The notes under the pieces are model-generated. The model was not told the DNA's origin. It was given only the letters and a program-made list of their open reading frames with translations, and searched no databases. Both the position numbers and the translations under genes were made by a program. From an uncultured Christensenella sp. (GTDB lineage: Bacteria > Bacillota > Clostridia > Christensenellales > Borkfalkiaceae), in contig CAJTUK010000012.1 in the NCBI GenBank assembly GCA_910579525.1, positions 1 to 10,645 of the forward strand: 10,645 bases of DNA. Reading direction: 5' to 3'. Numbering within the stretch: the first letter of the stretch is position 1; each line of letters begins with the position of its first letter. Positions 1 through 8,756 of the stretch are shown one piece after another.

Positions 1-2574
1 CAACAAAAAGAAGTAGATAGGTTGAGCCTTAAAACTTCTTCCGGCGGTAGCGGTGGAAGTGGCGGTAATGGTAACAATAAAGACCCCTTCGCCGAGCAGT
101 TGGCACAGCGAAAGACGCTTTATGAAAAATATTTGAAGTGGATAACAAGCAGCGACGAAACCGTAAGGAACGCCGCCGCTTCCGAGTTCGCGCCCTTATT
201 GAAGGAAGGCAGCAGTTATCTGCAATATTTGGAGAACCAACGCGCCGCCATTGAAGCCAAGACAGCCAAAACCGCTACCGACTTAAAGAACCTTACAACC
301 CTTAACAACGAGATAGACAACGCCACCCGCGAATCGGTTATTTCAGCCTTCGACACGCAACTACAACAGGAGTTAGCCCAGTGCAAGACCATTAGCGAGA
401 TGTTGGCGACCATTGAACGCCGACGTTCCGAGTTGGCCGGGGATAATTCCGACGTGGATAACGCCAAGGCGGAAATCCTTAACACCGCCGAAGCAGACAC
501 ACGCCAACAGGCGAAGGAAGAAACGAAGGCTTTGTTACAGGAATATGCGGGCTACCTTCAAGAAAAGATAGACTTTGAAGAAAGTTACGCCCGGAATAAG
601 GAACTACTTACACGCCGCGCCGCCGAAGCGTCCACGGAAGCCGAACGCCGCGTAGCCGAAGCAGCCTTAGCCGCACTTGAAGCCAAGCGCGAGGAATACG
701 CCAAGCGTAGCGGAAACGAGCAGTACGACGCCCTGTTAGAGGAATACCAAACCTATCAGCAACAGGAAACCGCGATACTTGAAAGGTACGCGGCCCAACG
801 TGCATTAGCAGAACAGCAGGGCAACGCCGACATGATAGCGGCGATTAACACCAAACAGCAAACCGAACTTTCCAAATTGGCGGCCCAACGCCTTATGGCT
901 TCTGAAAGTTGGGGGCAGTTGTTCGGCGATATTTCTCGGCTGTCCACGACGACTATTAACAGGCTTTTGAACGACATAAACAGCCGGAAAATTAACTTTT
1001 CGGCGCAGTTCAACCCGTCCGACCTTAAAGCCATCAACGACCAATTACAGAAGGCTAAAAACGAGTTGCAGACCCGTAACCCGTTCCTGGCCCTTCGTCA
1101 GAGCCTAAGCGAGCTTCGCGCCGCGATGAAGGCGGAAAAACTTTTAGACAGCGACGACCCCTTTGTAAAGTCCTTAGAGGAAAAGAAGAAGCAATACGCC
1201 GACTATACCGACGCGATAAACAGCAGCGACGCCACCTTAGCCGGGTCCGCTAAACAAGCCTTCGCCGACCTATTGGCGGAAGGTAGTAGTTACGTCGATA
1301 TGCTACACCGTAAAATTGACACCCTTAACGGGCTTAAGATTAAGGGCGAACTTACCATAGAAGGGCAGAAGCAGCTCGACATCTTGAACGCCGCCCTTAA
1401 CAAGGAACAGGGCACCGCCAAGAGCGTAGGCGCAGCGTTTAAGGAACACTTCGCCGATATTGGTAGTAGCATTTCCTTCGTTTCGTCGTGCTTCGGAAGC
1501 GTGGTAAGCGGAATAAAGAAGATGGGCATCAGCATGGACGAGGAAACGGAAGCCATATTAGGCGACATAGGCGGAATGTTGGACGGAGCCTCGCAGTTGT
1601 CGCAGGGTATAGCCACCGCCAACCCGTTAGGCATTATTCAAGGTTCTATCGGCTTTTTGTCGTCAGCCTTTTCCCTTTTCAACAGCCGCGATCGCAAAGC
1701 CGAGAAGTCCATCAAGAAACACGAAGAAGCCGTTACCCGGTTGGGCCGGGCCTATACAGCATTGGAACACGCCGTAGACAACGCCCTCGGCGAAACCGTC
1801 TACCAAAACCAAAACGCCCTAATTGCTAACCTTCGCCAACAGCAAAACGAAATTTACGGTATGATTAACGACGAGAAATCGAAGAAGCATACCGATTGGG
1901 GTAAGGTTGAGGAATACCAAGAGCGCATAGCCGACGCCAACCGCCAAATAGAAGACATCATAAGCGAGATAACCAAGAGTATAACGCAGACTTCCGCCGG
2001 GGAGTTGGCGAACCAACTCAAAGACGCACTTATGGACGCCTTCGAGAGTGGCGAGGACGCCGCCAAAGCCTTCGGCGACATTGCTAACGACGTTCTTAAA
2101 AACGCCGTCGCCAACGCCCTAAAACTTCAATTTTTGGAGAAGCCCCTGCAACAGGCAATTAAGCAGCTACAAAAAGATATGGGCTTTGACGAGGAAGGAA
2201 ACGGCAGCTTCGACGGGCTTACCCCGGAGGAACAGGCACGATTTAAGGAGGCCGTAGCCGCAGCCGGGGCGAATTTCAAGAACGCGATGGAAATGTACAA
2301 AGACCTATTCGCAGAATTGGACGACAGCGACCCGACGAGCCTAAGCGGAGCGATTAAGGGAGCAAGCCAAGAAAGCATAGACCTATTAGCCGGACAGACC
2401 AACGCAGTACGACAAAACCAAGTCGTATCTATTGAAATATTCCGGCAGCAGTTAACCCGCCTTACAAGCATGGATAACCGCTTAGGGAATATAGCCGCTT
2501 CCCTTCTTAGCATACTTAGCCGCTTAGGGATAGACGACGAAGAAGACTTACGCTCTCAAGGAATAACCGATTAA
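1..2574 (+). CDS. Phage tail tape measure protein, C-terminal part (5' end outside the window)
   Basis: This is probably the tape measure protein that fills the tail tube and sets its length. The frame is open from base 1: the seven codons before the TTG at 22 encode QQKEVDR without a stop, so TTG 22 is not the real start and the gene begins upstream. Residue numbers here count from that TTG. Residues 6-19 are a Gly/Ser/Asn-rich linker (SGGSGGSGGNGNN). Long, charged, Ala/Glu/Lys/Gln-rich helical stretches of coiled-coil type follow (about 20-470), then a hydrophobic Gly/Ser/Ile/Leu-rich segment (about 477-553), as often seen in tape measure proteins, then more amphipathic helix to the end. 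An 80-residue segment is duplicated (21-100 and 379-458). The call rests on composition, size and the position directly upstream of tail-tip genes; no catalytic motif is visible. A generic coiled-coil tail protein is the alternative. Confidence 0.8.
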   Translation, partial: QQKEVDRLSLKTSSGGSGGSGGNGNNKDPFAEQLAQRKTLYEKYLKWITSSDETVRNAAASEFAPLLKEGSSYLQYLENQRAAIEAKTAKTATDLKNLTTLNNEIDNATRESVISAFDTQLQQELAQCKTISEMLATIERRRSELAGDNSDVDNAKAEILNTAEADTRQQAKEETKALLQEYAGYLQEKIDFEESYARNKELLTRRAAEASTEAERRVAEAALAALEAKREEYAKRSGNEQYDALLEEYQTYQQQETAILERYAAQRALAEQQGNADMIAAINTKQQTELSKLAAQRLMASESWGQLFGDISRLSTTTINRLLNDINSRKINFSAQFNPSDLKAINDQLQKAKNELQTRNPFLALRQSLSELRAAMKAEKLLDSDDPFVKSLEEKKKQYADYTDAINSSDATLAGSAKQAFADLLAEGSSYVDMLHRKIDTLNGLKIKGELTIEGQKQLDILNAALNKEQGTAKSVGAAFKEHFADIGSSISFVSSCFGSVVSGIKKMGISMDEETEAILGDIGGMLDGASQLSQGIATANPLGIIQGSIGFLSSAFSLFNSRDRKAEKSIKKHEEAVTRLGRAYTALEHAVDNALGETVYQNQNALIANLRQQQNEIYGMINDEKSKKHTDWGKVEEYQERIADANRQIEDIISEITKSITQTSAGELANQLKDALMDAFESGEDAAKAFGDIANDVLKNAVANALKLQFLEKPLQQAIKQLQKDMGFDEEGNGSFDGLTPEEQARFKEAVAAAGANFKNAMEMYKDLFAELDDSDPTSLSGAIKGASQESIDLLAGQTNAVRQNQVVSIEIFRQQLTRLTSMDNRLGNIAASLLSILSRLGIDDEEDLRSQGITD
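82..321 (+). repeat. Tape measure internal duplication, copy 1
   Basis: This codes for residues 21-100 of the tape measure fragment, beginning DPFAEQL and containing the block KEGSSYLQYL. It aligns without gaps to copy 2 at 1156-1395. By eye, 23 of the first 50 residues are identical, including DPF, a shared SSD, and EGSSY. The similarity is at protein level; the DNA has diverged, so the duplication is old. Confidence 0.7.
1156..1395 (+). repeat. Tape measure internal duplication, copy 2
   Basis: This codes for residues 379-458 of the tape measure fragment, beginning DPFVKSL and containing AEGSSYVDML. It is the partner of 82-321. The two copies are separated by about 278 residues of coiled-coil-type sequence, so this looks like duplication of a structural block and not a tandem repeat. 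Confidence 0.7.
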
Positions 2575-2586
2575 CCACCATACACA

Positions 2587-3096
2587 ATGGAACTAAACCA
2601 ATTAAAGAAGGCATTAGCCGCCGAAGCGAAAGCCAAAGGCATTTGTTCGGAGTGGTACGACTTCATCTTAAAGGCCACGTCGAAAGAACGCCTTATAACC
2701 CTTTTCATCAAGGGCCAGGACTTCTGCGAAGAAAATAACTACCCTTCGCCGGAACTTCGGGCGGAGTTCGCCGACATACGCGCCCGCTTCGGCGTCTATT
2801 GCGCCGACGACAAGGTAGCGGCGAAAAGTCTACGAAGTGTTATCGCCTTCGACCGAGCTACCGGGAAGGCGGAATATAGTAACTTCGATGCCGCCACCGT
2901 TTCGGCGCGTGGCGAAAGCGAGATAACCATCACGGCAAAAGATAACGCCTTTGTCGTCGTCAGCATTTCCGGCGGCGCGAAGGTGGAAGTAATAGCAAGC
3001 GACAACGCACGGGTAAGCGTCATCCTTCACGGCGGAGAGTGCAGAACCCAGGCCTCGGAGCAAGCGACCATAAAAACAACCGACAAACGAAAGTAA
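2587..3096 (+). CDS. Small tail-region protein with a 10-residue repeat domain, function unknown
   Basis: I do not recognise a named family. Residues 1-90 look helical and charged (for example LKKALAAEAKAKG). Residues 101-150 form five consecutive 10-residue units. The clearest three start at Ala121, Ala131 and Ala141 and follow A-x-V-x-V-x4-G/N, with less regular copies starting at Asp101 and Ser111. Alternating small and beta-branched residues with Asp/Asn/Gly turns suggest a short beta-solenoid or stacked beta-sheet. The gene starts 12 bases after the tape measure stop and ends one base before the next ATG, so it is almost certainly co-transcribed with both. Its place between tape measure and distal tail gene suggests a structural or assembly role at the tail end, but this is inference. 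The ATG at 2587 is the first in-frame start after the upstream gene, with no Shine-Dalgarno site. Confidence 0.75.
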   Translation: MELNQLKKALAAEAKAKGICSEWYDFILKATSKERLITLFIKGQDFCEENNYPSPELRAEFADIRARFGVYCADDKVAAKSLRSVIAFDRATGKAEYSNFDAATVSARGESEITITAKDNAFVVVSISGGAKVEVIASDNARVSVILHGGECRTQASEQATIKTTDKRK

Positions 3097-3097
3097 T

Positions 3098-4315
3098 ATG
3101 GCATTAGAACAGAACTTAATATTAAACCTTCCCTTCGACGAAGCGGACGGTTCTACCGTAGCCTACGACTTCGCGGCTAACCGCCACGACGCCGAAATAA
3201 CGGGCTGTCCTTTCGTGGCGGGCAAACAGGGCAACTGCATACGCTTCCCCGGCGAAGGCTACGCGGAAGTTCCGGCGAACGTGATACCCCTAAGCGGCAA
3301 CTTTACTATTTTGGCGTGGGTCAAGGTGAACGAATACGCCGACGGAGTAACCGGCCGCCGAATAGGTATGTTCTGCAATACCGACCAATTAGAAGGAAGC
3401 CGCATAATTTGGATAGACGTTATCCCGGAAAGTTGGGGCTTCATAACCATCAAGAAGGCGGGCAATACCGTAACGCTTTACTTAGACACGCAGCGCGTAA
3501 GTAGCGTTACCCTTCCCGGAACGCTTACCGGGTTGGCCCTTATTCAAGACGTCTACGGCACCGAATACGCCTACGCGGATGTGGACGAAGTGAAGGTTTA
3601 TAACGTCGCCCTTTCGGACAACGATATAGCCGAGAGCCTTAACAATGTTTCGCAACTTGAATACTACCTTAGTGGGGTCAACTTCCGCGACCTCGGTATA
3701 AGGGTGGAAAGTTCTACGGGCGTCTTAGACCAACCGAAGTTAAAAATGGCGGCTTCGATTGATTGGCCCGACTACCACGGCAAAGTAGTAGACCTGTCAA
3801 ACAAGCGATACGAGGAACGCGAAATAACGCTTAATTGCTGGTGCAAGGCTTCGGGTAAAATAGACTTCGTGGAGCGAATGAACCGACTTTACGAACTTCT
3901 ACAAGCCGACGGAACCGCCCGGCTTATGATAAGCATCCACCCGACGAAGCCGCTACTTTACGAAGTCTACGCTTCCGACGGCGTAGCCCCGTCTAAGCGT
4001 TGGCACGACGACAAGATGATAGGCACTTTTAGCCTTAAACTACGCGAACCCGACCCCGTGAAGCGCGTAGTTCGCCACCAACGAATAAATTACGCGAGCC
4101 GCGAAGTTACCATAGCCCTGAAGACCGACAAAGTAGTTACGGTTTATTGGGGCGACGGGAGCGTTAGCGAAGACATCTACGGCGACTATACCGGGACTAA
4201 GACGCTAAAACACACCTACGCCGAAAACGGCGTTTACTACGTCATTGTCGCCGGAGTAGTCGAGGAAATAACCGACTTTTCCACCAACGGCATCATCGTA
4301 TGGAACAGATTATAA
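3098..4315 (+). CDS. LamG / distal-tail-like / PKD-like phage tail protein
   Basis: This is a likely distal tail (Dit-type) protein joining the tail tube to the tip, with extra carbohydrate-binding-type domains. Residues about 3-185 look like a LamG/concanavalin-type jelly roll: opening LNLPFDEADGS, a central GNFTILAWVKV strand, and the closing DVDEVKVYNVALSDNDI, typical of this fold. Residues about 189-327 resemble the conserved region of tail proteins of this class, with alternating strands and a helix around DFVERMNRLYELLQ. Residues about 330-405 are PKD-like, with VTVYWGDGS and HTYAENGVYYVIV. The gene starts one base after the previous stop and its last 16 bases overlap the next gene, which suggests translational coupling. 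LamG and PKD folds at the tail tip often contact host surface glycans; that role is inferred here. An adhesin-decorated baseplate protein is the alternative reading. Confidence 0.7.
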   Translation: MALEQNLILNLPFDEADGSTVAYDFAANRHDAEITGCPFVAGKQGNCIRFPGEGYAEVPANVIPLSGNFTILAWVKVNEYADGVTGRRIGMFCNTDQLEGSRIIWIDVIPESWGFITIKKAGNTVTLYLDTQRVSSVTLPGTLTGLALIQDVYGTEYAYADVDEVKVYNVALSDNDIAESLNNVSQLEYYLSGVNFRDLGIRVESSTGVLDQPKLKMAASIDWPDYHGKVVDLSNKRYEEREITLNCWCKASGKIDFVERMNRLYELLQADGTARLMISIHPTKPLLYEVYASDGVAPSKRWHDDKMIGTFSLKLREPDPVKRVVRHQRINYASREVTIALKTDKVVTVYWGDGSVSEDIYGDYTGTKTLKHTYAENGVYYVIVAGVVEEITDFSTNGIIVWNRL

Positions 4316-7300
4316 TCCACCACGCGGACGGAAGCGAAACGCCGCTTTTCAGCCGTAAGAACGTCAGCGGAATCAGTAAGGCGACCCAAAAAACCGCCTT
4401 ACTTTCCGACGACGCGGTAACTATTGGCGTTTCGTCAGCCGTACCCCTTCCCGTCGGCATAGGCGACCGTATAGAAGTCTACGGGCGCACCTACAAGGCG
4501 AACCAACTGCCGCAGCCCACGAAAAACGGGCAACGGCGCTTTGAGTACGACATCACGTTTGAAGGCCTGCAGTACGATTTAATAGACGCCCAATATAAGC
4601 TGCCCCCGGACGCTTACGGCGACACCTATTACAGCGACCTACGCGGACATTTGACCGTATTAGTATGGAACGCCAACCGCGTACAGCCGAATAAGTGGCA
4701 TTTAGGCGACTGCCCGGCGACAGGAGCGACCGCCTACAAAAACATAAATACGGCAAGCCGGAACTGCCTACAAGTCCTTCAAGACATTTGTAGCGAATGG
4801 GGCGTAGAATTTGAGATAACGCCCGGCGACGGCTTCAATACAATCAACATTAAGGAGAAGGCCGGAATTACCCACCCGTTTACACTTCGTTACGGGCGAG
4901 GTAAAGGGCTTTACAGCCTTAAACGTACCAACGTCAACAACGCCGGGATAACTACCCGCCTTTTCGTCTACGGGAGCCAGGATAACCTCGGACGGAACTA
5001 CGGGCATACGCGCCTGTGCCTTCCCGATACCGACCGCCTTACTTCATACTTAGAGGACGCCACCGCGAAAGCGAAGTACGGCACGAAGGAAAACGAAAAG
5101 ATATACGACATTAAGCCGGAGCGCGTCGGCAAGGTAACAGCACTCGGCCCGGACGAAATAACCTTTTCGGACACCACGCAGGGGGATAACGCCATGTTCG
5201 ACCTTAACGCCAAAGGATCCGACGGAAGCACCCTTTACCTATTGGGCGACGTAGCCGCAAAAGTCAAATTCCAAACCGGGCAGTTGGCGGGCTACGAATT
5301 TGACATACACTCCTACGACCACGCTACCCGAACCTTCGTACTTAAACGCTTCACGGACGAAAACGGTATGGTATTCCCATCCGCTACGGCCGGAGCCTTC
5401 CAAATTAGCGTTAACGACGAGTATATAATTACCGAGATACAACTGCCCCAAAGTTATATAATCGCCGCCCAAAACAAACTTTTAGAAGCGGCAAACAAGG
5501 ACTTCCCGGCTATGACCCAGCCACAAGTAAGTTATAAACTTACCATAGCGGAAGACTTCTTTACGGCTATGTTTGGGCGCGAGGTGGAAACCGAAATTTT
5601 GCACGTCGGCGACTATATTAACGTCGAGGACGAGGACATCGGCGTAAGCAAGGCGGTACGAATTGTTAGGATAGAACGCAACCTATTGAAGCGGCACTCC
5701 TACGACATTACCCTAAGCGACACCGTAACGAAGTCTACTACCGTCCGCGTCCTTAACGAGATTGAGGACATTAACGAAGTTATAACCATAAACAAGTTAG
5801 CAGACCCCGCGAAGGCCCGCCGCCGTTGGCTTGCGACCCAAGAGCTGCTAAACATGGTTTTTGACCCGGAAGGCGACTATTACAGCGAGAAAATAAAGCC
5901 CCTTTCGATTGAAACGCAAATGTTGAGCGTTGGCGCGAAGTCTACCCAGTTCACGCTCCAAAACATTACGTTCCAACCGAACTATAACAAGAACCCGAAC
6001 ACGCTTTATGTTTCAAACGGGCGGCTTATTCATTACGCCATAGAAGAAACTATAAGGACGTGGGTATTATCGTCGGCGACCTATTCCGGGCTTAATCCGT
6101 CGGCCGCCTACTTCATTTACGCCAAATGTTCCACCACGGGCGGGGGCGGACAAATTATCCTTTCCACGCAGGCCATAAAGGTGGAACAGGAAGCCGGATA
6201 TTACAACTTCCTTATAGGAGTTCTTAACAGCGTCGTAACCGACGCCGGGGGCAAGAACCCCGGCCGATTGGTAAGCCTTACCTACGGAAGCACGACTATA
6301 AACGGGCGTTTCCTTCGTACCGGGCGAATAGAGAGCAGCGGCGGCGGTAAGTGTTACTTCGATTTGGATAACGACGAGATAGGCGGCGTTATTCGCTTCG
6401 TCGGCACAGACGGCAAATACCACGACCTTACAGACGTACAGGAGAAGACCGACGAACTTAAAGACTACATCAACAACACGCTGCCCGGCATATTGGGCGA
6501 CCTTCAAGGGCAGTTAGACGGAGTTATAGAACAATGGTTTTACGAAGTGGATCCTTCGCCGTTGAATACCGCGCCGTTAGCCGAAGCAAACGAACCCGCT
6601 AAGGAATGGGCGGAAGCAGACACAGCCGCCGGGAATAACAACGAGAAGGAAAAGCACCTCGGCGACCTTTACTATAACACCACGTCCGGCAAGGTTTGGC
6701 GATACGTCAAAGGCTTAGTTTCCCCGCGCCCCGGAGCAGCGCGAGGACTGCGCTACTATTGGCAAGAACTTGAAGACACCGAGTTAGCCCAAGCGTTAGC
6801 GTTGGCACAGGACGCCCTCGACGCCGCCAACGATAAGGCTAAAATTTTCGTTTCCACGCCTTACACCCCTTATCACGTCGGCGATTTGTGGGTACAGGGA
6901 AGCACGGGCGACATACTACGCTGTAAAACGGAACGTCTTACCGGGGCCTTCAATTCCGGCGATTGGGAGAAGGCAAGCAAGTACACCGACAACTCGGCGT
7001 TAACGAACTTCATAAATTATAACTTTCTTCCTACCGTCAACGACATAGAAGGACAAATAGACGGGAAAATAGAAAGTTGGTTTCAGACTACCGACCCGTC
7101 TACCGCGTGGACTACGACCGCCGAAAGACGTAAGCACGTCGGCGATATGTGGTATAATGATTCTACGCATACGTTAAAGTGTTATTCCGAAACGACAAAT
7201 AGCTATACTAACGGACAAACAGGATTAACAGAAACGGAGTATGGTCATTATTGGACTACTATACAAGACCAAAAAGCAATAGACGCCTACGAAGCCGCCA

Positions 7301-8643
7301 ACAACGCACAGGACACAGCCGACCGCAAAAGGCAAGTATTCGTAAGCACACCTTACGGGCCTTACGACATTGGCGACCTGTGGCTACGTTCGTGGACGGA
7401 TAGCACAGGCGTAGCCCGTAAAGACCTATACCGCGCTATTGCCGCCCGTGCCTCCGGCTACAACGCGAACGATTGGGCGGAAGCCACCTTTTACGACAAC
7501 ACCCAAGTAACCATCGACAAGGGTATTATTACCGCCGGAACGGTGCAGCTTGCTAACGGCAATTCCCAAAGTATTGTAGCCGGAATTACCGGGGGCGAAA
7601 ACGAAGCCGCGAACGAAACGGAAGCCCGGAAGGTCAGAATTTGGGCGGGTGCAAGTAAGACGAATCGCTTTACCGCGCCCTTCCGCGTCCTTCAAGACGG
7701 TACTATTTATGCTACAAAAGCATTTATAGAAGGGGTTATTACGGCTATTGCGGGTAAAATTGCTAATTGGGAGATTGACGGCAACTATATACAATCAATT
7801 CTATCCTCCGAAGAAATAGCACAAGGCAAAACGCCAGCAATTCGTCTAAATTCTGACCCCGGAGAAATCCTTTGTGGCGACTCGGTTGTATTGGACGATA
7901 CAGGGTTAAATATGTTTTCGGGCGGCTATACTAAATTGAAAATATATAACGGAAGCGTCGGCGACTATTCCGACTATATTCTAAAAAGCGCGGCTAATAT
8001 AGCGGAAAGAAAAAGCCTAACCACAAGGGTATATATTCCCGGCGGAGGTATTCAGAACCCGATGAGCGTAGCCGCCCTTAAAATGTCGTGTTTGTTGGGC
8101 TTTATGGACAAAGGCTCACATATTTGCGTAGATAATTTCGGCTTTTCGCTTACAGCCCCTTCGTGGATGAAAAGCAATACGGGGAAGCCGAATATAACGG
8201 TTAATCCGCCCTGCGCCTTCCTACGCATAAAGCGCGATGGTATAGTAGTTAAAACCTATTCTTTAACACAATCGGGCACGTTAACGGCAGGAACATACAG
8301 AAATTTTCAGGCCAACGGCAGAACGTTCTATATTTCCGCAGGAGATGAAGGAATCTATTCGCTTGAATTTGAAACCAACAATCTAAAATGTTGGTGCGAA
8401 AAGACAGGCGAAACCGAAAACTTCACAATAAGCGGTTATATAAACGGCTCATTCCTACGCGGCAATTACGAACGGACTATTTTAGGGAACGACGGACTTT
8501 TAGCCGGGTGGAAGAACGGCGCGATGCTCATGAGTAACGACCTGTTTATAGTTCAGTTCGGGAATTTCGGAATAAAGGTCAATACTTCGGGCTTCCAAGT
8601 CAAAACGAGGAATAAACAATATTGGCACGACCTAAACGACTGA
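4300..8643 (+). CDS. Large tail hub / tail-tip (tail-associated, Tal-like) protein
   Basis: At 1447 aa this is the largest gene here and probably forms the tail hub and central tip fibre. Residues about 1-500 read like a tail hub of the Tal / prophage-endopeptidase-tail class, with a short-strand beta fold around DRIEVYGRTYKANQLPQP, FEYDITFEGLQYDL and TTRLFVYGSQDN. No peptidase motif is evident. Residues 727-1067 hold two copies of an A-B module pair. Residues about 1068-1170 contain RIWAGASKTNRFTAPFRVLQDGTIYATKA, cited here as IWAGAS, APFRV and QDGTIYATKA, a pattern common before the shaft or tip of tail fibres. Residues about 1170-1447 are a more AT-rich, Cys-containing C-terminal region of unknown fold, possibly the receptor-contacting tip. 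The ATG lies inside the end of the preceding gene; no other start fits better. The next gene follows after 135 bases. Confidence 0.75.
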   Translation: MEQIIIHHADGSETPLFSRKNVSGISKATQKTALLSDDAVTIGVSSAVPLPVGIGDRIEVYGRTYKANQLPQPTKNGQRRFEYDITFEGLQYDLIDAQYKLPPDAYGDTYYSDLRGHLTVLVWNANRVQPNKWHLGDCPATGATAYKNINTASRNCLQVLQDICSEWGVEFEITPGDGFNTINIKEKAGITHPFTLRYGRGKGLYSLKRTNVNNAGITTRLFVYGSQDNLGRNYGHTRLCLPDTDRLTSYLEDATAKAKYGTKENEKIYDIKPERVGKVTALGPDEITFSDTTQGDNAMFDLNAKGSDGSTLYLLGDVAAKVKFQTGQLAGYEFDIHSYDHATRTFVLKRFTDENGMVFPSATAGAFQISVNDEYIITEIQLPQSYIIAAQNKLLEAANKDFPAMTQPQVSYKLTIAEDFFTAMFGREVETEILHVGDYINVEDEDIGVSKAVRIVRIERNLLKRHSYDITLSDTVTKSTTVRVLNEIEDINEVITINKLADPAKARRRWLATQELLNMVFDPEGDYYSEKIKPLSIETQMLSVGAKSTQFTLQNITFQPNYNKNPNTLYVSNGRLIHYAIEETIRTWVLSSATYSGLNPSAAYFIYAKCSTTGGGGQIILSTQAIKVEQEAGYYNFLIGVLNSVVTDAGGKNPGRLVSLTYGSTTINGRFLRTGRIESSGGGKCYFDLDNDEIGGVIRFVGTDGKYHDLTDVQEKTDELKDYINNTLPGILGDLQGQLDGVIEQWFYEVDPSPLNTAPLAEANEPAKEWAEADTAAGNNNEKEKHLGDLYYNTTSGKVWRYVKGLVSPRPGAARGLRYYWQELEDTELAQALALAQDALDAANDKAKIFVSTPYTPYHVGDLWVQGSTGDILRCKTERLTGAFNSGDWEKASKYTDNSALTNFINYNFLPTVNDIEGQIDGKIESWFQTTDPSTAWTTTAERRKHVGDMWYNDSTHTLKCYSETTNSYTNGQTGLTETEYGHYWTTIQDQKAIDAYEAANNAQDTADRKRQVFVSTPYGPYDIGDLWLRSWTDSTGVARKDLYRAIAARASGYNANDWAEATFYDNTQVTIDKGIITAGTVQLANGNSQSIVAGITGGENEAANETEARKVRIWAGASKTNRFTAPFRVLQDGTIYATKAFIEGVITAIAGKIANWEIDGNYIQSILSSEEIAQGKTPAIRLNSDPGEILCGDSVVLDDTGLNMFSGGYTKLKIYNGSVGDYSDYILKSAANIAERKSLTTRVYIPGGGIQNPMSVAALKMSCLLGFMDKGSHICVDNFGFSLTAPSWMKSNTGKPNITVNPPCAFLRIKRDGIVVKTYSLTQSGTLTAGTYRNFQANGRTFYISAGDEGIYSLEFETNNLKCWCEKTGETENFTISGYINGSFLRGNYERTILGNDGLLAGWKNGAMLMSNDLFIVQFGNFGIKVNTSGFQVKTRNKQYWHDLND
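6478..7500 (+). repeat. A-B-A-B module repeat inside the tail hub/tip protein
   Basis: Module A lies at residues about 727-847 and 908-1010. Both copies share GQ-(L/I)-DG-x-IE-x-WF, DPS, and KH-(L/V)-GD-(L/M)-(Y/W)-YN followed by a W/C-rich strand. Module B lies at 848-898 and 1012-1067. Both copies share FVSTPY-x-PY-x-(V/I)-GDLW, an R-x-K/R-x-x-L/Y strand, and (S/A)-x-DW-x-x-A. The copies are separated by an offset of about 181 residues for A and 164 for B. Similarity is at protein level. Such repeats probably make serial beta-domains along a fibre. Confidence 0.7.
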
Positions 8644-8668
8644 ACCACGCCGCTATATAGTGTTTTGC

Positions 8669-8696
8669 TACCCCGGACTTCACGGCTACCGGGGTA
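8669..8696. other. Inverted repeat after the tail operon
   Basis: TACCCCGG (8669-8676) and CCGGGGTA (8689-8696) form a perfect 8-bp stem with a 12-base loop, extendable by four more pairs past one C-A mismatch. It begins 25 bases after the stop of the tail hub gene, where a terminator would be expected, but no T-run follows, so termination is uncertain. The loop contains ACTTCACGG, which recurs at 8703-8711. The rest of the 8644-8778 gap holds the candidate promoter and no gene that I can support. Confidence 0.5.
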
Positions 8697-8748
8697 ACAA
8701 ACACTTCACGGATATTTAGCGACGTATTAAAGTGATACGATAATAACG

Positions 8749-8756
8749 TAATTTTG
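8749..8756 (+). promoter_or_regulatory. Candidate Bacteroides-type promoter -7 box
   Basis: TAATTTTG matches the TAnnTTTG -7 consensus of Bacteroides housekeeping promoters exactly. It sits 22 bases before the ATG at 8779, giving a start site near 8763 and a short leader. No TTTG is seen at the expected -33 distance (about 8725-8731 reads as AT-rich sequence), so only half of the promoter is supported. It would drive the 86-aa gene and the adhesin gene separately from the tail operon. Confidence 0.5.

Noticed and set aside
22..24. TTG at 22 as the start of the first gene
   Set aside because: The frame is open to base 1 and the product begins with a linker, so this is an interior codon of a gene that starts outside the window.
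43..78. Gly-Ser-rich stretch suggesting an engineered linker or construct
   Set aside because: The repeat is irregular, includes Asn, uses the same codons as the surrounding gene, and such linkers occur naturally in tape measure proteins.
6244..6264. 7-bp perfect inverted repeat (GCCGGGG/CCCCGGC) with a 7-base loop
   Set aside because: It lies inside the coding frame, encoding a Gly/Pro turn in a beta-rich region, with no T-run. It is best explained by codon choice.
6067..6507. 146-codon - strand frame inside the tail-tip gene
   Set aside because: It is a shadow of the + strand gene, with no promoter or leader and composition reflecting the opposite strand.
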